Under the pieces are notes generated by a model. That model was not told the DNA's origin. It worked only from the letters and a program-made list of their open reading frames with translations, and searched no databases. Below are positions 1-8,492 of a stretch of 34,620 nt of DNA, one piece after another. The position numbers were made by a program, and so were the translations under genes. The stretch is from Candidatus Sumerlaeota bacterium. Lineage in GTDB: Bacteria > Sumerlaeota > Sumerlaeia > Sumerlaeales > Sumerlaeaceae. The stretch lies in NCBI GenBank assembly GCA_026398535.1, contig JAPLSQ010000070.1:1-34620 (forward strand), given 5' to 3'. The stretch's first letter is position 1. Each line of letters begins with the position of its first letter.

Positions 1-2418
1 TACGTCGGGGGCGATTTCACATCGGCGGGCGGGGTGAGCGCGAGTAATGTCGCGAAATGGAACGGGTCATCTTGGTCGGCGCTGGGGAGCGGGATAGGTA
101 GCCATGGCTATGTCCGTGCCCTTGCGGTGATCGGGAGCGATGTCTATGTGGGGGGCAACTTCATGATAGCGGGCGAGACAAGCGCGAGTTGCGTCGCAAA
201 ATGGAACGGCTCATCGTGGTCGGCGCTGGGGACGGGAATGAACGGTACGGTCTTGGCCCTTGCGGTGATCGGGAGCGACCTCTATGTGGGGGGCAACTTC
301 TCGACAGCGGGCGGGGTGAGCGCGAACCGCGTGGCGAAGTGGAACGGCTCGTCGTGGTTGGCGCTGGGGAGCGGGATGAACGGCCCGGTACGTGCCCTTG
401 CGGTGATTGGGAACGATCTTTACGTGGGGGGCTATTTCACGGCGGTGGGCGAGGTGTACGCGAACTACATTGCAAAGTGGAACGGCTCGTCATGGTCAGC
501 ACTGGGGAGTGGGATGAACAATGCAGTCTATGCTCTTGCGGTGAGTGGGAGCGATTTATATGCAGGGGGCGCGTTCACGATGGCGGGCGGGGTGAGCGCG
601 AACTGCGTGGCGAAGTGGGACGGCTCGTCTTGGTCAGCGCTGGGGAGCGGCATGAATTACGTGGTCTCTGCCCTTGCGGTGAACGGGAGCGACCTTTACG
701 TTGGAGGCGACTTCTCGACAGCGGGCGGGGTGAGCGCGAACCGCGTGGCGAAGTGGAACGGGTCGTCGTGGTTGGCGCTGGGAAGCGGGATAGGTAGCCC
801 TGGCTATGTCAATGCTCTTGCGGTGATCGGGAGCGACCTCTACGTGGGGGGCAACTTCACGATGGCGGCCGGAAACAGGGCATCCCACATTGCCAAGTGG
901 AACGGGTCGTCGTGGTCGGCATTGGGGAGCGGGATGGGCGGCCAGATTCCCTATGTCAATGCCCTTGCGGTTAGCGGGAGCGACCTCTATGTAGGGGGCA
1001 ACTTCTCGACCGCGGGCGGGGTGAGCGCGAACCGCATCGCGAAATGGAACGGCTCGTTTTGGTCGGCGCTGGGGAGCGGGATGGGTGATCCCTATAATGT
1101 TTATTACCGGGTCTGTGCTCTTGCGGTGAGCGGGAGCGACCTCTATGTAGGGGGCGACTTCACGAGAGCGGGCGAGGTGAGCGCGAACCGCATCGCGAAA
1201 TGGAACGGCTCGTCCTGGTCGGCGCTGGGGAGCGGGATGGGTTATTATCCCTTTTGGCACGAATATTGTTGGACATCCTGGGTCTATGCCCTTGCGGTGA
1301 GCGGGAGCGACCTCTACGTGGGGGGCGACTTTGGGACGGCGGGCGGCAAGCCTTCATCCTGTATTGCCCGGTGGTTCGCGGCGGCGTTTGGTCCGTCGGC
1401 GATCTTTACGAAGGCTTACGATGACAATACAGGCGTTCGCACGTATCCCCCTGAAGGTTACTCGGAGGGCGGATCATTCCATGTGGGGCCCGCCAGCGGT
1501 GTCGATGCGGCTTATGACTACTTCGGCAATGGCTTCTCAAGCGGCTGGCTGGCCATGGCATTCAACGCGAAGGAAACATCCCCGCCGGTACGACTGCTTG
1601 CGGCCTACGATGACGAGACCGGCGCAGCCCGGCCCATTCCAGCCGGTTATGCCCAGCAGGGCGCGTTTCATATTTCACAAGGTTGCACGGATTATGACGG
1701 TGTAACGATGACGAGGGGATGGCTGGCCATGCTCTACAGGACTGACCTGGCGCTTCCGCCAATGAAAATGGTTATCGGGCTTGATGACGATACGGGCTGG
1801 TCTGAACCCAGACCTCCGGGATACACCAATAAGGGTGCGATGCACGTCAACCAGGGCGGCGCGTGTTACTATAACTTGATAATAAGGAGCGGCTGGCTGG
1901 AGATGTGGTATCGCAATGACTATCTCCTGACGGCCGATCAAGGGGCGTTCAACATCTACGTCGCGGACAAGCCAACCACTGTCACCGGCATGGGGGCGCC
2001 ATTCGTGTCGCCAGATGACGACGCATCTCAGGCCATATTCAAAATCTATGTCTTCGATGGCGATTTGGGCAAAACCACGCTCATTGGATTGTCGGATATC
2101 GTGGACGTTGAGCCGGGCGCGTCGTGGTGCGAAAGCGGCGACATGGAAGTCGGGCTGGAACCCGGCAGGCTTTATGCCATCGGTGTAGTGTGGACCGGGC
2201 AGGCGCAAATCGAAGGGGCGTTGCCCATATCCAGCCTCTCCAGGGAAGTGGTTGGTGTGCCCGCGGGAAGTTCGCTTGTCAGCTCTCCGGCTGAGGAACA
2301 GGTGGGCGATCAGGTGTTTTCAGCAGTCAAGGCTGACAAGATTTATCCGATGCTGATCGAGCTTGAGAAAGCGCCTGTTGATGTCACGCCCGCTGTTTTG
2401 GATGACTCGCTCTACTGA
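1..2418 (+). CDS. Repeat-rich putative beta-propeller protein, 5' truncated by the window edge
   Basis: The reading frame is open from base 1, so the N-terminus (with any signal peptide) lies outside. Bases 1 to about 1375 encode nine complete units of 46-57 residues. Each has the order AKWNGSSWSALGSGM, a variable loop, ALAVxGSDLYVGG and NFSTAGGVSANR. Tryptophan- and glycine-rich units of this length suggest kelch-like propeller blades, but the fold is inferred. The C-terminal part (about 1390-1925) has three looser repeats starting DDxTG with a PxGY and a G-x-x-H element, each ending GWLxM. The last 160 residues have no recognised domain. Loop length rises towards the C-terminal units. The repeats are also nearly identical as DNA, which suggests recent duplication. 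A surface or exported role is plausible, and the enzyme activity is unknown. It is not clearly in an operon with the next gene, which lies on the other strand. Confidence 0.8.
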   Translation, partial: YVGGDFTSAGGVSASNVAKWNGSSWSALGSGIGSHGYVRALAVIGSDVYVGGNFMIAGETSASCVAKWNGSSWSALGTGMNGTVLALAVIGSDLYVGGNFSTAGGVSANRVAKWNGSSWLALGSGMNGPVRALAVIGNDLYVGGYFTAVGEVYANYIAKWNGSSWSALGSGMNNAVYALAVSGSDLYAGGAFTMAGGVSANCVAKWDGSSWSALGSGMNYVVSALAVNGSDLYVGGDFSTAGGVSANRVAKWNGSSWLALGSGIGSPGYVNALAVIGSDLYVGGNFTMAAGNRASHIAKWNGSSWSALGSGMGGQIPYVNALAVSGSDLYVGGNFSTAGGVSANRIAKWNGSFWSALGSGMGDPYNVYYRVCALAVSGSDLYVGGDFTRAGEVSANRIAKWNGSSWSALGSGMGYYPFWHEYCWTSWVYALAVSGSDLYVGGDFGTAGGKPSSCIARWFAAAFGPSAIFTKAYDDNTGVRTYPPEGYSEGGSFHVGPASGVDAAYDYFGNGFSSGWLAMAFNAKETSPPVRLLAAYDDETGAARPIPAGYAQQGAFHISQGCTDYDGVTMTRGWLAMLYRTDLALPPMKMVIGLDDDTGWSEPRPPGYTNKGAMHVNQGGACYYNLIIRSGWLEMWYRNDYLLTADQGAFNIYVADKPTTVTGMGAPFVSPDDDASQAIFKIYVFDGDLGKTTLIGLSDIVDVEPGASWCESGDMEVGLEPGRLYAIGVVWTGQAQIEGALPISSLSREVVGVPAGSSLVSSPAEEQVGDQVFSAVKADKIYPMLIELEKAPVDVTPAVLDDSLY

Positions 2419-2436
2419 CGTTCGCGGTCTGCCTTG

Positions 2437-2677
2437 AAACGGCGGTGTGACCTACGCGGACTTCCGCGCTGTGCGATTGACCTACCCGGCCAGATATCGT
2501 TCCTCCAAGGAAGCTGCCACAAAGACGCTGCTTGCGGGCCAGAGCACGCCCGCGCCCATCCGCGTCGAGAACGGCAGGCAAATCTACGCGATCACCGCGC
2601 CCTTCACACAAATCGGCTCAACCTGCGGCGCTGTGCCATGGCAAAACACCGGTGTGAAAGATTGGCGGCGATTCTGA
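2437..2677 (+). pseudogene. Coding-like 3' tail of a lost gene
   Basis: Just after the repeat protein, one frame stays open from a TGA at 2434 to a stop at 2677. It has strong G/C preference at third codon positions and a protein-like composition (TYADFRAVRLTYPARY, then IYAITAPFTQIG near the end). The only start available is a GTG at 2447 without a clear ribosome binding site. I do not recognise the family. The simplest reading is the C-terminal end of a larger protein whose 5' part was deleted. It could also be a small independent gene. It runs towards the LacI gene that ends at 2721, and the 43 bases between them hold nothing I can name. Confidence 0.35.
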
Positions 2678-2720
2678 CAGGCGCCGCCGCGCCTCCTGCA
2701 TGCCGCCCGAACCGCAAGGG

Positions 2721-3749
2721 TTACCGGCTGGCGACGGATCCCCTTTCGATCAACCGGACTGGAAGGACAACGCGCATCGGCATGGGCGGTTCCTGTTCGA
2801 CACCCGCCTCGACGAGCTCGATCAGTCGCATCATGCCCGCCTCGCCGATCACCTCGCGCGGGACATGGAGCGAGGTTAGCGGCGGGGTGAGGTGCGAAAC
2901 CCATTCCATGTCGTCGAAACCGATGACGCTGATGTCGTCCGGGACCTTGAGTCCCGACTCCTGGATGGCCCGCATGCAGCCGGTGGCGTAGTTGTCCGTG
3001 ATGCAGAAGAACGCGTCGAGCCTCGGCGGATGTCTGCGCAGGATGCCGAGGGTCGCCTTGTAGCCCGCCCCGATTTCGGGACTTTTGAGGTCCTCGACGG
3101 TCAGTTCGGACTCGATGGGCAGTTGCGCCTCGCGCATCGCCGAGACAAAACCCTGGACGCGCAGAAACTCGGAAATGCGGTCCTTCATGCCGCTGATCAG
3201 CGCGATGGAGCGGTGCCCGCGATCGATAAGGTGGCGCACGGCGCTGAATGCGCCGTAGTAGTTGTCGCACATGACGGCGTTGAGCGGCATCGACGGGATG
3301 TCGTACTCGAGCAGCACCATGGGGACGCCCTGGCCTTGCAGGAATTCCACATATTTGGCGGGGAAGTACCCGGCAATCAGCAAGCCCTTGATCTGTTTCG
3401 AGAAGCATCGAGGCAGCTGGAAGGGGTCATCGTTACCGACGGACACGGTGTTCATGAGCAGGTGGAATTGGCGTTCCTCAGCGAAGGTTTCGGCTCCCAT
3501 AAGCATCTGGGTGAAATAGACCTCCGACTTCAGGGGCATATTTTTCGACATGATAAAGCCCACATTGCCACCCCGTTGACTCTTGGTCACGATGCGCCGG
3601 GTGTTGTAGCCCAGCTGGTGGCATGTTCGAAGCACCTCGTCGCGCAATGCGCCGGTGACACCCGGTTTTCTGTTCAAGGCGACTGAAACCGACGAAACGG
3701 AGACATTAAGTCTGCGCGCCACATCCTTCATCGTAACCTTGCCGCTCAA
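2721..3749 (-). CDS. LacI-family transcriptional repressor A
   Basis: This is a 342-residue LacI/GalR-type regulator. The N-terminus (MKDVARRLNVSVSSVSVALN) is a standard LacI helix-turn-helix and hinge start, followed by a periplasmic-binding-protein-like effector domain ending in the usual FDDMEW, HLTPPLTS and ...LIERGS segments. I chose the TTG at 3749, giving (M)SGKVTMKDVA, because LacI proteins commonly begin KKVTxKDIA and because an AAAGGA element shared with LacI B lies just upstream. ATG 3731 and longer starts are possible. It is divergent from the GH38 operon and is the natural candidate to control it in response to a sugar from the degraded glycan. It is closely related to LacI B at 33192-34229 throughout, including the C-terminal LPxxLxERxSVA. 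Confidence 0.93.
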   Translation of the reverse strand: MSGKVTMKDVARRLNVSVSSVSVALNRKPGVTGALRDEVLRTCHQLGYNTRRIVTKSQRGGNVGFIMSKNMPLKSEVYFTQMLMGAETFAEERQFHLLMNTVSVGNDDPFQLPRCFSKQIKGLLIAGYFPAKYVEFLQGQGVPMVLLEYDIPSMPLNAVMCDNYYGAFSAVRHLIDRGHRSIALISGMKDRISEFLRVQGFVSAMREAQLPIESELTVEDLKSPEIGAGYKATLGILRRHPPRLDAFFCITDNYATGCMRAIQESGLKVPDDISVIGFDDMEWVSHLTPPLTSLHVPREVIGEAGMMRLIELVEAGVEQEPPMPMRVVLPVRLIERGSVASR

Positions 3750-3946
3750 GGTACTCCATCCTTTCCGGTCACTGCTCCTGGGGGAATCTGGCTTACGGAG
3801 CGTCATGAGCCGAGAACCCACCACTGGCGGCATGGCGGCGCCCTGTGCGCCCGCGCATATTCTGGCGGGAATCCGCCAACCGTCTCTTCACGGAGCCCCG
3901 ATTCCATAACCTGGACAAACGCGACTATCACGGTGAGGCATCTGAT

Positions 3947-3981
3947 CGTTTTTTTAGCACTTGAATTCAGCGAATTTTTTG
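3947..3981 (+). promoter_or_regulatory. Composite AT-tract/AGCGAA motif, candidate operator
   Basis: On the + strand this reads CGTTTTTTTAGCAC, then TT, then GAATTCAGCGAA and a T tract. The same elements occur in the same order on the - strand at 25333-25300: CGTTTTTTAGCAC, then GAAATGAGCGAA. Part of it (AAATGAGCGA) recurs on the - strand at 34299-34290. In all three cases the motif points towards a downstream transcript (GH38 operon, beta-helix operon, LacI B). Function as a LacI A/B operator is inferred. Confidence 0.4.
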
Positions 3982-4205
3982 TCCGATAATCCCGCCGCCG
4001 AGTCAAGAATTTTTTGAAAGGCGTGGCGTGATCCAGCAATTCCAAGTGAAAAAAGCCGGATTGAACCCTTAAGCGCAACGGCATTGTACGGTTGCGAATT
4101 GGCGGTCTTCATTGGCACAAACGCATCTGTATCAAATGTGTGGGAGCGGGTTGATGTTCATTTCAGACGGTATTGGCCTTGACACCCAAAGCGCGGTGCG
4201 GCCTT

Positions 4206-4234
4206 TTGGGGTTGTTTTGGTTTTTTCGTAAAAT
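4206..4234 (+). promoter_or_regulatory. Candidate promoter of the GH38 operon
   Basis: A -35-like TTGGGG (4206-4211) and a -10-like TAAAAT (4229-4234) are separated by 17 bases, about 95 bases before the GH38 start. The element GTTTTTTCGTAAA (4220-4232) overlaps the -10 and recurs with one change upstream of LacI B (34303-34315), so it may be a repressor site. The -35 is weak. Confidence 0.35.
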
Positions 4235-4327
4235 TCTTCAAAAATTTTGTTGCGATGGGGGGTCGAACAGCTTAGCCATTGGACACGATTGGGATCGCGT
4301 CATCTGCACTGTGAGGATGCCATTTTC

Positions 4328-7300
4328 ATGCCATATTACTGCTATACCGACGAACACAAAACCTACCTTGAGGTCACCGCAGCCCGCATCCATGGGGCCA
4401 TCTACGAATCTGTCGCGGATCTGACAGCGCAGGTTTGGGTGACGCCCGAGCCGGTTTCCTTTGACCACCGCAAAACGGGTCGTTACATGCTTGCGACCGT
4501 CGGGATGCGTTGGGGTCGGTTATGGGAATGCGCCTGGTTTCACATTAAGGGAAAAATCCCCAAAGTCGCGCGGGCCCGTTGTTTGGTGGTGCGCGTCGAC
4601 ATCGACGGAGAGGGGTGTGTCGTCGACCGAAACGGCTGCGCCTTGCATGGCCTGACCCCGTTCAGGTCGCGCTGCGTCCCGAGCCTCGGCAACCCCGGCA
4701 AATGCGTCGTCAATGCCGCCGATGCCGCCGTTGGCAACAATGTGGATTTTTGGGTGGAGGGGGGCTGCAACGACCTGTTCGGTGGCGACGGCGGGGGCGT
4801 GGTGCGGGAGATGTGCGTGGCGATTCGCAACGACCAGATGCACGCGTTGTTCTATGACTTTTCCGTCCTCTTGGAGCTTCTTTCTGTTCTGTCGGTTGAC
4901 CGGGGCCGCTATCACACCGTCCTTGATGTCCTGACTCGCGCCGCGTTTGAGCTCCGGGATTTCACGGAAGACGAAGCCGTGCGCGCGCGACGGATTTTGA
5001 CGCCGGAGCTTGCGAAAAGGGGCGGCAATCCGCCCTCGTTCACGATCAGCGCCCTGGGCCACGCCCACCTTGATCTGGCGTGGTGTTGGCCTGTCCGCGA
5101 GACGGTCCGAAAGGGAATCCGCACCTTTTCGACTGCGCTTGCGCTGATGAAGCGCTACCCCGACTACCGTTTCTGCGCAAGCCAGCCGCAACTCTACGAT
5201 TGGGTCAAGCAACAGCAACCCGGCCTCTTCGAGGGCATTCGCAAGGCGGTGGCGGACGGGCGCTGGGAGCCGGTGGGCGGCATGTGGGTTGAGGCGGATG
5301 TGAACCTCAGCGGGGGCGAGTCCATTGTCCGGCAGTTCCTGTACGGGAAACGCTTTTTCCGCCGGGAGTTCAGCCACGACACCCGTATTTGTTTTCTTCC
5401 CGACAGCTTCGGTTTTCCCGCCTGTCTTCCCCAGATCGCCGCAAAAGCCGGCATGGAGTATTTCCTCACCCAGAAAATCGTGGACCAGAAGTACTTCAAA
5501 TATCCCCACGGCACATTCCACTGGGAGGGGATTGACGGCACCCGCATTCTCGCCCATGTTCCGCCCCTCGAGCACTACAGCAGCTCAGCCGCCCCGGCAT
5601 CGATCGCCACCTACGAACGGCGTTTCCAAGACAAGATGGTGTGCCCCTCCACCTTGCTCCTTTTTGGCCAGGGCGACGGTGGCGGCGGGTCCGGCGAGGA
5701 GCACCTCGAAGCTCTGGCAAGAGAGAAGGATCTGGATGGCCTGCCGCCGGTGATCCAAGAAACGGCGCAGGAGTTCTTTGACCGGATTGCCGGGCACGCG
5801 GACCGCTACGTGACATGGTCGGGGGCGCTCGACCTCGACCGCCACACGGGCACTTTCACCTCGCAGGCCCGCACGAAGGCAATGAACCGCGCCATGGAGA
5901 ACGCATTGCGCGAGCTGGAGTTCGTGGCGGTGCTGGCCAACGGGCGGAGCGGTTACGAGTACCCCGACGCCGAGTTGGCGGACATCTGGAAGGAGGTCAT
6001 GCTCTACCAATTCCATGATGTGCTCCCCGGCACATCCATCACGCGCGTCCACGACGAGTGCTACGCCAGGTACGAGGTTCTCCTTGCCGCGACCGAGGAT
6101 CTGACGCGCAAAGCGGACGCCGCGCTTTTTGCGGGAACGCCGACGGGCGAGGCGCGCGAACCGGTTGCCGTGGTGAACTCGCTGGCATGGGAGCGCGGGG
6201 AGTGGATGCTCGTGGGCAGCAGGTGGCGCCGGATCGAAGTTCCCCCGATGGGATACACTGTCGTGGACGCGAGCCTCGGCCCCGATGTCTGTGGCGAAGG
6301 CCTCCGGGCGGCGGAAGGCATTATCGAGAACGGCGAGATACTGGTGCGCTTCGAGCGCGATGGAAGCATCGCCTCGGTTTTCGACAAGGCAAACGACCGC
6401 GAAGTCCTTTGCCCGGGGACATTCGGGAACAGGCTCGCTGTGTACCACGACCGCCTTGACCTCATGACGCCCGACGATCCCAGCCGGTGGGGCGTCGAGA
6501 ACGCGTGGGACTTTCCAATCCATTACGACGAGCGGGCGCCCGGGCACTTTCAATTGGTCTTGGCAAAATCGCGCATTGACGGCCCCCGCGCCGTCATGCA
6601 CCAGGTCTTCAAATACGGCGGGTCGCGGCTGACACAGGATGTGATCCTGACGGCCGCAAGCCGACGCATCGACTTTGTCACCGATGTCGATTGGCACGAG
6701 TCGCAGAAGATGCTGCGCACATCGTTTGCGGCCGATGTGCGCGCTGATGCGGCGGTGTGCGGGATCCAATTCGGAAGTGTTCGACGCAACACCCACCGCA
6801 ACACGGTGACCGACTTCGTGAAGGTGGAATCGTGCGCGCACAAGTGGGTGGATCTTTCCGAAGGTGACTACGGGCTGGCGTTGCTGACCGTCGCGAAGTA
6901 CGGTCACCGCCTGTTTGGCAATGTCATCGATTTGAATCTGCTGCGCAGTTCGGGGTTTCCCGACCCGACCTCCGACCAACTGATTCACCGGTTCACGTAT
7001 TCCATTCTCCCACATTCCGGCGACCATGTGGATGCGGGGGTTGTCCGGGCGGCGTACGAGTTGAACATGCCACTGCGCGTGGTCGGCCTCGAATCGTGCA
7101 AGGAGGTGGCGGCCTGTCCGCCCTCGTCGTTCCTTTCGGTCACGGACCCGAATGTTGTCGTGGAGACGGTGAAGAAAGCCGAGGACAGTCCCGATGCCAT
7201 CGTGCGACTTTACGAGTCCGCAGGCCGGTGCGTCAAGGTGGCGCTTCAGTACAGCCTCCCGGTCTCGTCTGCGACGCTCGTCGACCTTTTGGAAGAGAAT

Positions 7301-7432
7301 CCGGTCCCCATCGATGGGTGTGATGGCCGCGTGGAATTGCGTTTCCGGCCGTTTGAGATCCAGACACTGCGGCTCAGTTTAGTCCAATCGCCGGCCGGCC
7401 GCCCAACGAAACGGGGGAGGAGGCCGAAGTGA
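4328..7432 (+). CDS. GH38 alpha-mannosidase
   Basis: A 1034-residue glycoside hydrolase family 38 enzyme, which removes terminal alpha-linked mannose from oligosaccharides with a zinc-dependent retaining mechanism. Domain order: an N-terminal beta domain (about 1-230) ending in substrate-enzyme motifs such as WFxIKGKIP; a catalytic domain from about 240 with the zinc-site motif GHAHLDLAW (His245, His247, Asp249); and PDSFGF with the likely nucleophile Asp359. The helical middle domain carries YQFHDVLPGTSI (His563), followed by C-terminal beta-sandwich domains. ATG 4328 was chosen because GAGGA lies ten bases upstream and family members start here; a longer frame reaches to 4247. There is no signal peptide, so it is probably cytoplasmic. 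Its stop overlaps the GTG of the next gene (GTGA). Being first in an operon with a GH130 gene, it probably trims alpha-mannose from an N-glycan-like or mannan-derived substrate. Confidence 0.95.
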   Translation: MPYYCYTDEHKTYLEVTAARIHGAIYESVADLTAQVWVTPEPVSFDHRKTGRYMLATVGMRWGRLWECAWFHIKGKIPKVARARCLVVRVDIDGEGCVVDRNGCALHGLTPFRSRCVPSLGNPGKCVVNAADAAVGNNVDFWVEGGCNDLFGGDGGGVVREMCVAIRNDQMHALFYDFSVLLELLSVLSVDRGRYHTVLDVLTRAAFELRDFTEDEAVRARRILTPELAKRGGNPPSFTISALGHAHLDLAWCWPVRETVRKGIRTFSTALALMKRYPDYRFCASQPQLYDWVKQQQPGLFEGIRKAVADGRWEPVGGMWVEADVNLSGGESIVRQFLYGKRFFRREFSHDTRICFLPDSFGFPACLPQIAAKAGMEYFLTQKIVDQKYFKYPHGTFHWEGIDGTRILAHVPPLEHYSSSAAPASIATYERRFQDKMVCPSTLLLFGQGDGGGGSGEEHLEALAREKDLDGLPPVIQETAQEFFDRIAGHADRYVTWSGALDLDRHTGTFTSQARTKAMNRAMENALRELEFVAVLANGRSGYEYPDAELADIWKEVMLYQFHDVLPGTSITRVHDECYARYEVLLAATEDLTRKADAALFAGTPTGEAREPVAVVNSLAWERGEWMLVGSRWRRIEVPPMGYTVVDASLGPDVCGEGLRAAEGIIENGEILVRFERDGSIASVFDKANDREVLCPGTFGNRLAVYHDRLDLMTPDDPSRWGVENAWDFPIHYDERAPGHFQLVLAKSRIDGPRAVMHQVFKYGGSRLTQDVILTAASRRIDFVTDVDWHESQKMLRTSFAADVRADAAVCGIQFGSVRRNTHRNTVTDFVKVESCAHKWVDLSEGDYGLALLTVAKYGHRLFGNVIDLNLLRSSGFPDPTSDQLIHRFTYSILPHSGDHVDAGVVRAAYELNMPLRVVGLESCKEVAACPPSSFLSVTDPNVVVETVKKAEDSPDAIVRLYESAGRCVKVALQYSLPVSSATLVDLLEENPVPIDGCDGRVELRFRPFEIQTLRLSLVQSPAGRPTKRGRRPK

Positions 7433-8484
7433 CGTTTCACGAGAATCCGCAGTCGTTCGGTCCGCCATCCCCCGGTCTCGCCGAGGAATACCGTATCATG
7501 TCACCGCGCCTTCGGTTTCGCGCGGCACTGGAACGGAAGCCTGTCGAGGGTCATGTGCCGCACTTTGAACTGGAAGTGTTCCACACGATGGAGGTGCTTG
7601 GCCGAGTTCACCCATGGCACCGCAATTATGCGTTGTGGCCCCAGATGACCGAGGGTGAGAGACAGTTGCACCGGCTTGACATGGCGCGGATGCGTGTCGC
7701 GATGGCGGAGAGATTCAACCATTACGCCATCGTGCTCAACTGCAATCCAGGCGGGCTGGACGAGGAGCTGCGCATGCTTGACCTCGTCCTCCGATTCGCA
7801 GGCAACCGTTTCTTCATCATCCTGCCCGGCGACGCGACAATGGCGATACCGGCGGGCGACGATATGGTTGACCTGAGCGCTCGCATGGCCGAGGACGGCG
7901 AAGTGCTCGACGCGGAGCTTGCCCGGCAGGTGGACGATCAGATCGCCCGCGTGGAGAAGCTCAGGGAACACGGTGGCATTGACGGCCTGCACATGACCAG
8001 CGACTACTGTCTGAACACGGGTCCGTTCCTGTCGCCCCGGTTGTTCGGCCGCTTCGTGACGCCCCATCTCACGCGCCTCATCACGGCTTACCGCCAGATG
8101 GGCCTGCTCACGATCAAGCACACCGATGGCAACATCATGCCCATCCTCGACGGCCTGGTCGAGGCCGGCCCCGACGCGCTCCATTCGCTCGACCCACAAG
8201 CCGGCGTGGACATCGCCGAGGTGGTGCGACGCGCGGGCGACAAGGTTGCGCTCTGCGGCAATGTCAACTGCGGCCTCTTGCAGACGGGGACCGATGAGGC
8301 GTGCGTCGAATCGGCACGCCACGCTCTGCGCGAGGGCATGAAGGCGCCCGGCTACATTTTCTGCACCAGCAACTGCGTTTACACCGGCATGCCACTCAGC
8401 CGCTACGAACTGATCCTCGATGTGTGGATGCGCGAGGGGATCAGGTCGCATGTCGATGTGTGCGGGACGCACGGAACGGTATAG
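7429..8484 (+). CDS. URO-D-like protein 1 (uroporphyrinogen decarboxylase/cobamide methyltransferase superfamily)
   Basis: A 351-residue (beta/alpha)8 protein of the URO-D superfamily, of the MtaA/MtbA-like branch rather than heme-pathway HemE. Recognisable segments are SDYCLNTGPFLSP, then IKHTDGNIMP (His231, Asp233), ALHSLDPQAG and FCTSNCVYTGMP (Cys316). In methylcobalamin:coenzyme M methyltransferases zinc is held by His-x-Cys plus a later Cys. Here the middle ligand is Asp while the first His and last Cys are kept, so a metal site is plausible. The GTG at 7429 has a perfect AGGAGG five bases upstream and overlaps the GH38 stop. An inner ATG at 7498, with GAGGA ahead, better matches the usual family start. 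No corrinoid protein is nearby, so the reaction is unknown. Position between GH38 and GxGYxYP suggests a role in handling a modified sugar. Confidence 0.88.
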   Translation: MTFHENPQSFGPPSPGLAEEYRIMSPRLRFRAALERKPVEGHVPHFELEVFHTMEVLGRVHPWHRNYALWPQMTEGERQLHRLDMARMRVAMAERFNHYAIVLNCNPGGLDEELRMLDLVLRFAGNRFFIILPGDATMAIPAGDDMVDLSARMAEDGEVLDAELARQVDDQIARVEKLREHGGIDGLHMTSDYCLNTGPFLSPRLFGRFVTPHLTRLITAYRQMGLLTIKHTDGNIMPILDGLVEAGPDALHSLDPQAGVDIAEVVRRAGDKVALCGNVNCGLLQTGTDEACVESARHALREGMKAPGYIFCTSNCVYTGMPLSRYELILDVWMREGIRSHVDVCGTHGTV

Positions 8485-8492
8485 ACTTCCTC

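Larger units (their letters stand above)
3750..4327. promoter_or_regulatory. Divergent control region between LacI A and the GH38 operon
   Basis: This 578-base AT-enriched stretch separates two divergent transcripts. It has several A/T tracts, including the composite motif at 3947-3981 and a promoter-like pair at 4206-4234, both listed separately. A near-palindrome AAGAATTTTTTG lies around 4004-4015. I see no small gene or structured RNA that I can support. Confidence 0.6.

Noticed and set aside
1..1375. Regular repeats resembling a CRISPR array
   Set aside because: Unit length is 138 bases or more and units are coding in frame, with no unique spacers.
3731..3749. ATG 3731 as the LacI A start
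   Set aside because: Possible, but it removes the conserved KVT leader shared with LacI B; TTG 3749 has the shared AAAGGA upstream.
5585..7027. 480-codon open frame on the minus strand
   Set aside because: It lies wholly opposite the GH38 gene with Arg/His/Val-rich composition typical of antisense frames in high-GC DNA.
7429..8484. HemE of heme biosynthesis
   Set aside because: Sequence and operon context fit the methyltransferase-like branch, and three divergent copies sit in a glycan locus.
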